Shown here in pieces: positions 62,596-64,000 of a DNA stretch of 64,000 nt (within the stretch, counting starts at the first letter, position 1; every line of letters starts with the position of its first letter). The notes beneath the pieces are model-generated. The model did no database searches and was not told where the DNA came from. It saw nothing but the letters and a program-made list of their open reading frames with translations. The DNA is from Halalkalibacter nanhaiisediminis (GTDB lineage Bacteria; Bacillota; Bacilli; Bacillales; Bacillaceae_D), in contig NZ_VLKZ01000005.1 in NCBI RefSeq assembly GCF_007830185.1, forward strand, positions 78,605-142,604, in the 5' to 3' direction. A program made the translations under genes and the position numbers.

Positions 62596-62683
62596 GGTTA
62601 CGTGTGACTCCAAGACTCTTATCTACCATCTATGCTATACTTATCGGTAGGAAAAGAAGATTAAAGATGGGGTGATGTTACTC

Positions 62684-63643
62684 ATGAGTAAAGGGATTCG
62701 TTTTCAACAAGTAGGCGATCGAGTAGAGACCTATTACTTAATTAAAACCGCGACAAAGGGAACGGCTAGTAATGGAAAACCGTTTCTTACATTAATTCTT
62801 AGCGACCATACTGGTGATATTGAATCAAAGCTGTGGGGATGTTCACCTGAAGATGAAGCGACTTTCAAGAGTAGAGTGATTGTTCATATTCAAGGAGAAG
62901 TAACAGAATACCGTGGACGACTACAATTGAAGATTAGTAGCATTCGACCAACAACTGCGATGGATCAAGTGAAAGTAGCGGACTTTATCAGATCAGCTCC
63001 ATTATCACCTGAAGATATGCTTGAGGAAGTTACACAGTATATCTTTGAAATGAAAAATGCAAACATTCAGCGTATCACACGTCATTTAGTGAAAAAGCAT
63101 CAGCAAGCATTTCTTGAGTCTCCTGCTGCAACAAAGAACCATCATGAATTTGTGTCAGGGCTCGCATATCATGTCGTTTGTATGTTAAAGGTAGCGAAAA
63201 GTTTGTTCCAATTATATCCTACACTCGATCCTGATTTATTGTATGCGGGAGTCATCCTTCATGATCTTGGCAAAGTGCGTGAGTTATCAGGTCCAATTGA
63301 TACCACATATACACTAGAAGGAAAATTGCTTGGTCATATATCGATTATGGTTACTGAAATTGCTGAAGCAGCTAAGGAACTGAACATCGAAGGGGAAGAA
63401 GTTCTAATGTTGCAACATCTTATTCTAAGCCACCATGGTAAGGGAGAATGGGGGAGTCCAAAAGCGCCTGTCATTCGCGAAGCAGAAGTCCTACATATGG
63501 TAGATAACATTGATGCGAAAATGAACATGATGGATCGTGCTCTTGAACGCGTTCAGCCTGGAGAATTCTCTGAGCGCATCATGCCTATGGATAATCGTAG
63601 CTTTTATAAGCCAAGTTTTCATGAACCACCACTTGATTTGTAG
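62684..63643 (+). CDS. yhaM: 3'-5' exoribonuclease YhaM
   Basis: ATG 62684 gives 319 residues, close to the 314 of B. subtilis YhaM; earlier ATGs overlap the GGGGTGA site. Residues ~10-95 are an OB fold ([19 protein letters not shown]), residues ~155-290 an HD domain with [27 protein letters not shown] (the HD pair near 198) and [13 protein letters not shown]. YhaM degrades RNA and single-stranded DNA from the 3' end with Mn2+. yhaL follows, as in B. subtilis where yhaM and yhaL are neighbours. Confidence 0.93.
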   Translation: MSKGIRFQQVGDRVETYYLIKTATKGTASNGKPFLTLILSDHTGDIESKLWGCSPEDEATFKSRVIVHIQGEVTEYRGRLQLKISSIRPTTAMDQVKVADFIRSAPLSPEDMLEEVTQYIFEMKNANIQRITRHLVKKHQQAFLESPAATKNHHEFVSGLAYHVVCMLKVAKSLFQLYPTLDPDLLYAGVILHDLGKVRELSGPIDTTYTLEGKLLGHISIMVTEIAEAAKELNIEGEEVLMLQHLILSHHGKGEWGSPKAPVIREAEVLHMVDNIDAKMNMMDRALERVQPGEFSERIMPMDNRSFYKPSFHEPPLDL

Positions 63644-63704
63644 TTCTAACTTCTAATGCTTGTACATATCGTATACTAACGATGACAAGCATGGAGGGGA
63701 AATA

Positions 63705-63983
63705 ATGAAACGTACACAGAAAAATAAGCAAGTAGCGCTCTTTTTATTAGTTATTCTAGCCGTTAGCTTTATTGTAACTCAAACAGCTATTGGTGCCTTT
63801 CTCCTTTCAAGCCCTTGGTGGATCTATTTTGTTCTTGTCGGTATTGGTTTAAGTGGCTATATGACTGTTAAATACTTTCTTGAAGACAGGCGCTATGAAA
63901 ACGAGTGGATCGAGAGCGAAGGAAATGTTTATATTAGAAGAATGGAAGAGGAAAAAGAACGTAGAAATATAAAACAATCCTAA
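63705..63983 (+). CDS. yhaL: sporulation-associated membrane protein YhaL-like
   Basis: ATG 63705 follows GGAGGGG at good spacing; the longer frame from 63660 lacks a site. The 92-residue protein has two membrane helices (~9-30 and ~36-56); SPWWIYFVLVGIGLSGYM and the tail EGNVYIRRMEEEKERR match YhaL of B. subtilis, which has only the second helix. Function is unknown. Confidence 0.78.
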   Translation: MKRTQKNKQVALFLLVILAVSFIVTQTAIGAFLLSSPWWIYFVLVGIGLSGYMTVKYFLEDRRYENEWIESEGNVYIRRMEEEKERRNIKQS

Positions 63984-64000
63984 GAGCCAACACTCTTAGG
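63979..64000 (+). terminator. hairpin at the window end, probably the yhaL terminator
   Basis: CCTAAGAG and CTCTTAGG pair around CCAACA; the tail lies outside the window. Confidence 0.6.

Overview
The window reads as the chromosome of a low-GC, endospore-forming Bacillaceae species (Bacillus or an alkaliphilic relative such as Halalkalibacter/Alkalihalobacillus). Reasons: strong AGGAGG-type ribosome sites, frequent TTG/GTG starts, an S-box (SAM-I) riboswitch, cre- and Fur-type operators, an alpha/beta-type SASP, SpoVR, YhaL, a glg operon, CssRS, and local gene orders that recall the B. subtilis yhe/yha region. No rRNA, tRNA, CRISPR array, intact transposase or prophage was seen. I place the genus from gene content only; no search was run.

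Layout. 1-0.5 kb: 5' part of a minus-strand KGG-repeat stress protein with an Asn/Ser/Gly tail, running off the window. 1.3-3.8 kb: tartrate/D-malate dehydrogenase with a FadR-type GntR regulator and a 26-bp perfect palindrome, then a MarR gene. 4.0-7.9 kb: Fur-controlled siderophore ABC importer (yclNOPQ type). 8-13.7 kb: DUF418 membrane protein, TspO, YhgE with its TetR regulator YhgD and two matching operators, an NfsA/NfrA-type nitroreductase. 13.7-16.1 kb: SAM riboswitch, mtnE, and a broken manganese catalase. 16.2-21 kb: soluble chemoreceptor, MaoC-like and FAH-family enzymes, AgcS symporter, glycerophosphodiesterase. 21-27.3 kb: glycogen operon glgC-D-A-P without glgB, preceded by a perfect cre. 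27.6-36.2 kb: DUF2225 protein, CheX, the YhcX GNAT-nitrilase, glpD with a probable antitermination leader, pgcA, spoVR. 36.3-42 kb: two-component system with a membrane PepSY protein, a second soluble chemoreceptor, maltose acetyltransferase, and a secreted triple-PepSY protein behind direct repeats. 42-44.2 kb: a decayed stretch holding one intact FAD oxidoreductase between gene remnants. 44.3-50.6 kb: MASE4-PAS-GGDEF cyclase, aminotransferase, isoaspartyl dipeptidase, SASP, Cys-rich small protein, msmX. 50.7-64 kb: yheE, yheB, yheA, yhaX, yhzC, yhaQP, a YidC-type insertase, cssRS, an MFS pump, yhaM, yhaL, plus two copies of an intergenic repeat.

How the genes connect. Carbon storage and flux form one theme: glgCDAP makes and breaks glycogen, pgcA interconverts glucose phosphates, msmX energises sugar importers, and glpQ/glpD use glycerol phosphate; cre and leader signals fit catabolite control. 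Envelope sensing is a second theme (PepSY two-component cassette, CssRS, YhgE, YidC). Signal output is a third (two paralogous soluble chemoreceptors, CheX, a diguanylate cyclase). The least explained parts are the PepSY/two-component neighbourhood with its OmpR-type direct repeats, the divergent chemoreceptor tip, the altered HAD protein YhaX, and the decayed region at 42-44 kb. I do not see a cluster that I could defend as a wholly new system.
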